Of a stretch of 64,000 nucleotides of DNA, positions 63,489 to 64,000 are shown one piece after another. Source of the DNA: Ancylobacter crimeensis (GTDB lineage Bacteria; Pseudomonadota; Alphaproteobacteria; Rhizobiales; Xanthobacteraceae). Position 1 is the stretch's first letter; the number at the start of each line of letters is the position of its first letter. Position numbers and translations under genes: made by a program. Below the pieces are notes generated by a model that worked only from the letters and a program-made list of their open reading frames with translations, was not told the DNA's origin and searched no databases. Where the stretch lies: assembly GCF_023016805.1 (NCBI RefSeq), contig NZ_JALKCH010000002.1, forward strand, positions 124,001-188,000, given 5' to 3'.

Positions 63489-64000
63489 ATGCGCAACATC
63501 ACTGCGGCGGCGCAGGCCGCCATCGACCACGCCGCCATCGACCGTTCAGCTCCCGGCGAGGACATCGCCGTCGAGGTGCGGGGAATTTCCAAAATCTACG
63601 GCGACGTGGAGGCCTTGCGCGGCATCGACCTCGATTTTCCGCGTGGCCGGCTTACCACCCTGCTCGGTCCCTCGGGCTGCGGAAAGACGACGCTGCTCAA
63701 GATCATCGCCGGGCTCAACGAGCCGAGCGCAGGCGAGATCCGGGTGAACGGGCGCCCCGTCACCGGACCGGGGCCGGAACGGGCCTTCGTGTTCCAGGAC
63801 TTCGCGCTGATGCCGTGGGCCACGGTGATGCGCAACGTCGCCTTCGGGCTCGAACTGCGCGGCATGGGCAAGGATGAGCGGCAGGCGATCGCCCGAAAAT
63901 ATATCGCCGAGGTCGGGCTTGCCGGATTCGAGGACAAATATCCGCATGAACTTTCGGGCGGCATGCGCCAGCGCGTGGGCCTTGCACGGGCCTTCGCGGT
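63489..64000 (+). CDS. SsuB/TauB-type ABC transporter ATP-binding protein (cut by window edge)
   Basis: First 170 codons of an ATPase that runs past the end of the window. Walker A is GPSGCGKTT, the Q-loop FVFQDFALMPW (typical of nitrate/sulfonate/taurine transporters) and the signature LSGGMRQRVGLARAF; Walker B lies beyond the edge. An N-terminal extension of about 28 residues precedes the fold. It completes a three-gene importer under the divergent FadR-type regulator. Confidence 0.92.
   Translation, partial: MRNITAAAQAAIDHAAIDRSAPGEDIAVEVRGISKIYGDVEALRGIDLDFPRGRLTTLLGPSGCGKTTLLKIIAGLNEPSAGEIRVNGRPVTGPGPERAFVFQDFALMPWATVMRNVAFGLELRGMGKDERQAIARKYIAEVGLAGFEDKYPHELSGGMRQRVGLARAFA

Overview
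The window is high-GC DNA, densely packed with genes and with many ATGA stop/start overlaps. Several traits point to an alphaproteobacterium of the Hyphomicrobiales: a RegB/RegA redox pair beside a cyo quinol oxidase, an L-carnitine dehydrogenase-thioesterase fusion, glutathione-dependent formaldehyde oxidation, and intergenic palindromic repeats of a kind common in that order. The Xanthobacteraceae (Ancylobacter/Starkeya/Xanthobacter type) are a plausible home. This is inferred from gene content, not from a marker gene. I saw no rRNA, tRNA, CRISPR array, prophage or insertion sequence; the window reads as chromosomal metabolic and transport DNA.

Layout, first half. 1-5891 is a siderophore uptake locus: partial AraC regulator, TonB receptor, FhuD-like binding protein and a fused FhuB permease, but no FhuC ATPase. 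5906-9666 holds a PRC-barrel protein, an orphan choline/carnitine-type binding protein and a FUSC family membrane protein. 9667-13259 is an L-carnitine catabolic unit: GlxA-type regulator, BKACE cleavage enzyme and carnitine dehydrogenase-thioesterase fusion. 13276-15732 is a MocR regulator divergent from an EamA transporter. 15867-18182 is the formaldehyde unit frmR-frmA-fghA. 18384-25695 carries an M24 hydrolase, a catalase-like peroxidase with cytochrome b561, a GNAT acetyltransferase, a basic amino acid decarboxylase and a PPK2 kinase. 25783-34710 is a mannitol/sorbitol operon: HAD phosphatase, SorC regulator, four ABC transporter genes, mannitol 2-dehydrogenase and fructokinase.

Layout, second half. 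34860-37948 has an HWE histidine kinase and a membrane diguanylate cyclase. 38059-49033 is the most unusual block: LysR and RidA genes, then a branched-chain-amino-acid-type ABC transporter with a fused LivH-LivM permease. The ATPase genes run by four-base overlaps into a ureohydrolase-like protein, a Rieske oxygenase, a D-2-hydroxyacid dehydrogenase-like protein and an amidohydrolase. Three of these four enzymes lack residues normally essential in their families, so the pathway substrate is unknown. On the minus strand, 49034-55858 encodes RegA, RegB, SURF1 and cyoDCBA, divergent from an MFS transporter (56042-57367). 57371-60606 is a two-component system next to a proline/glycine-rich secreted protein. 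60721-64000 is a FadR-type GntR repressor divergent from a SsuABC/TauABC-type ABC transporter whose ATPase runs off the window.

Many units pair a regulator with the transporter or enzymes it probably controls, and several have recognisable inverted repeats between the divergent genes. Overall it suggests a versatile heterotroph using quaternary amines, polyols, C1 compounds and at least one unidentified nitrogenous or aromatic compound, with a redox-controlled branched respiratory chain.
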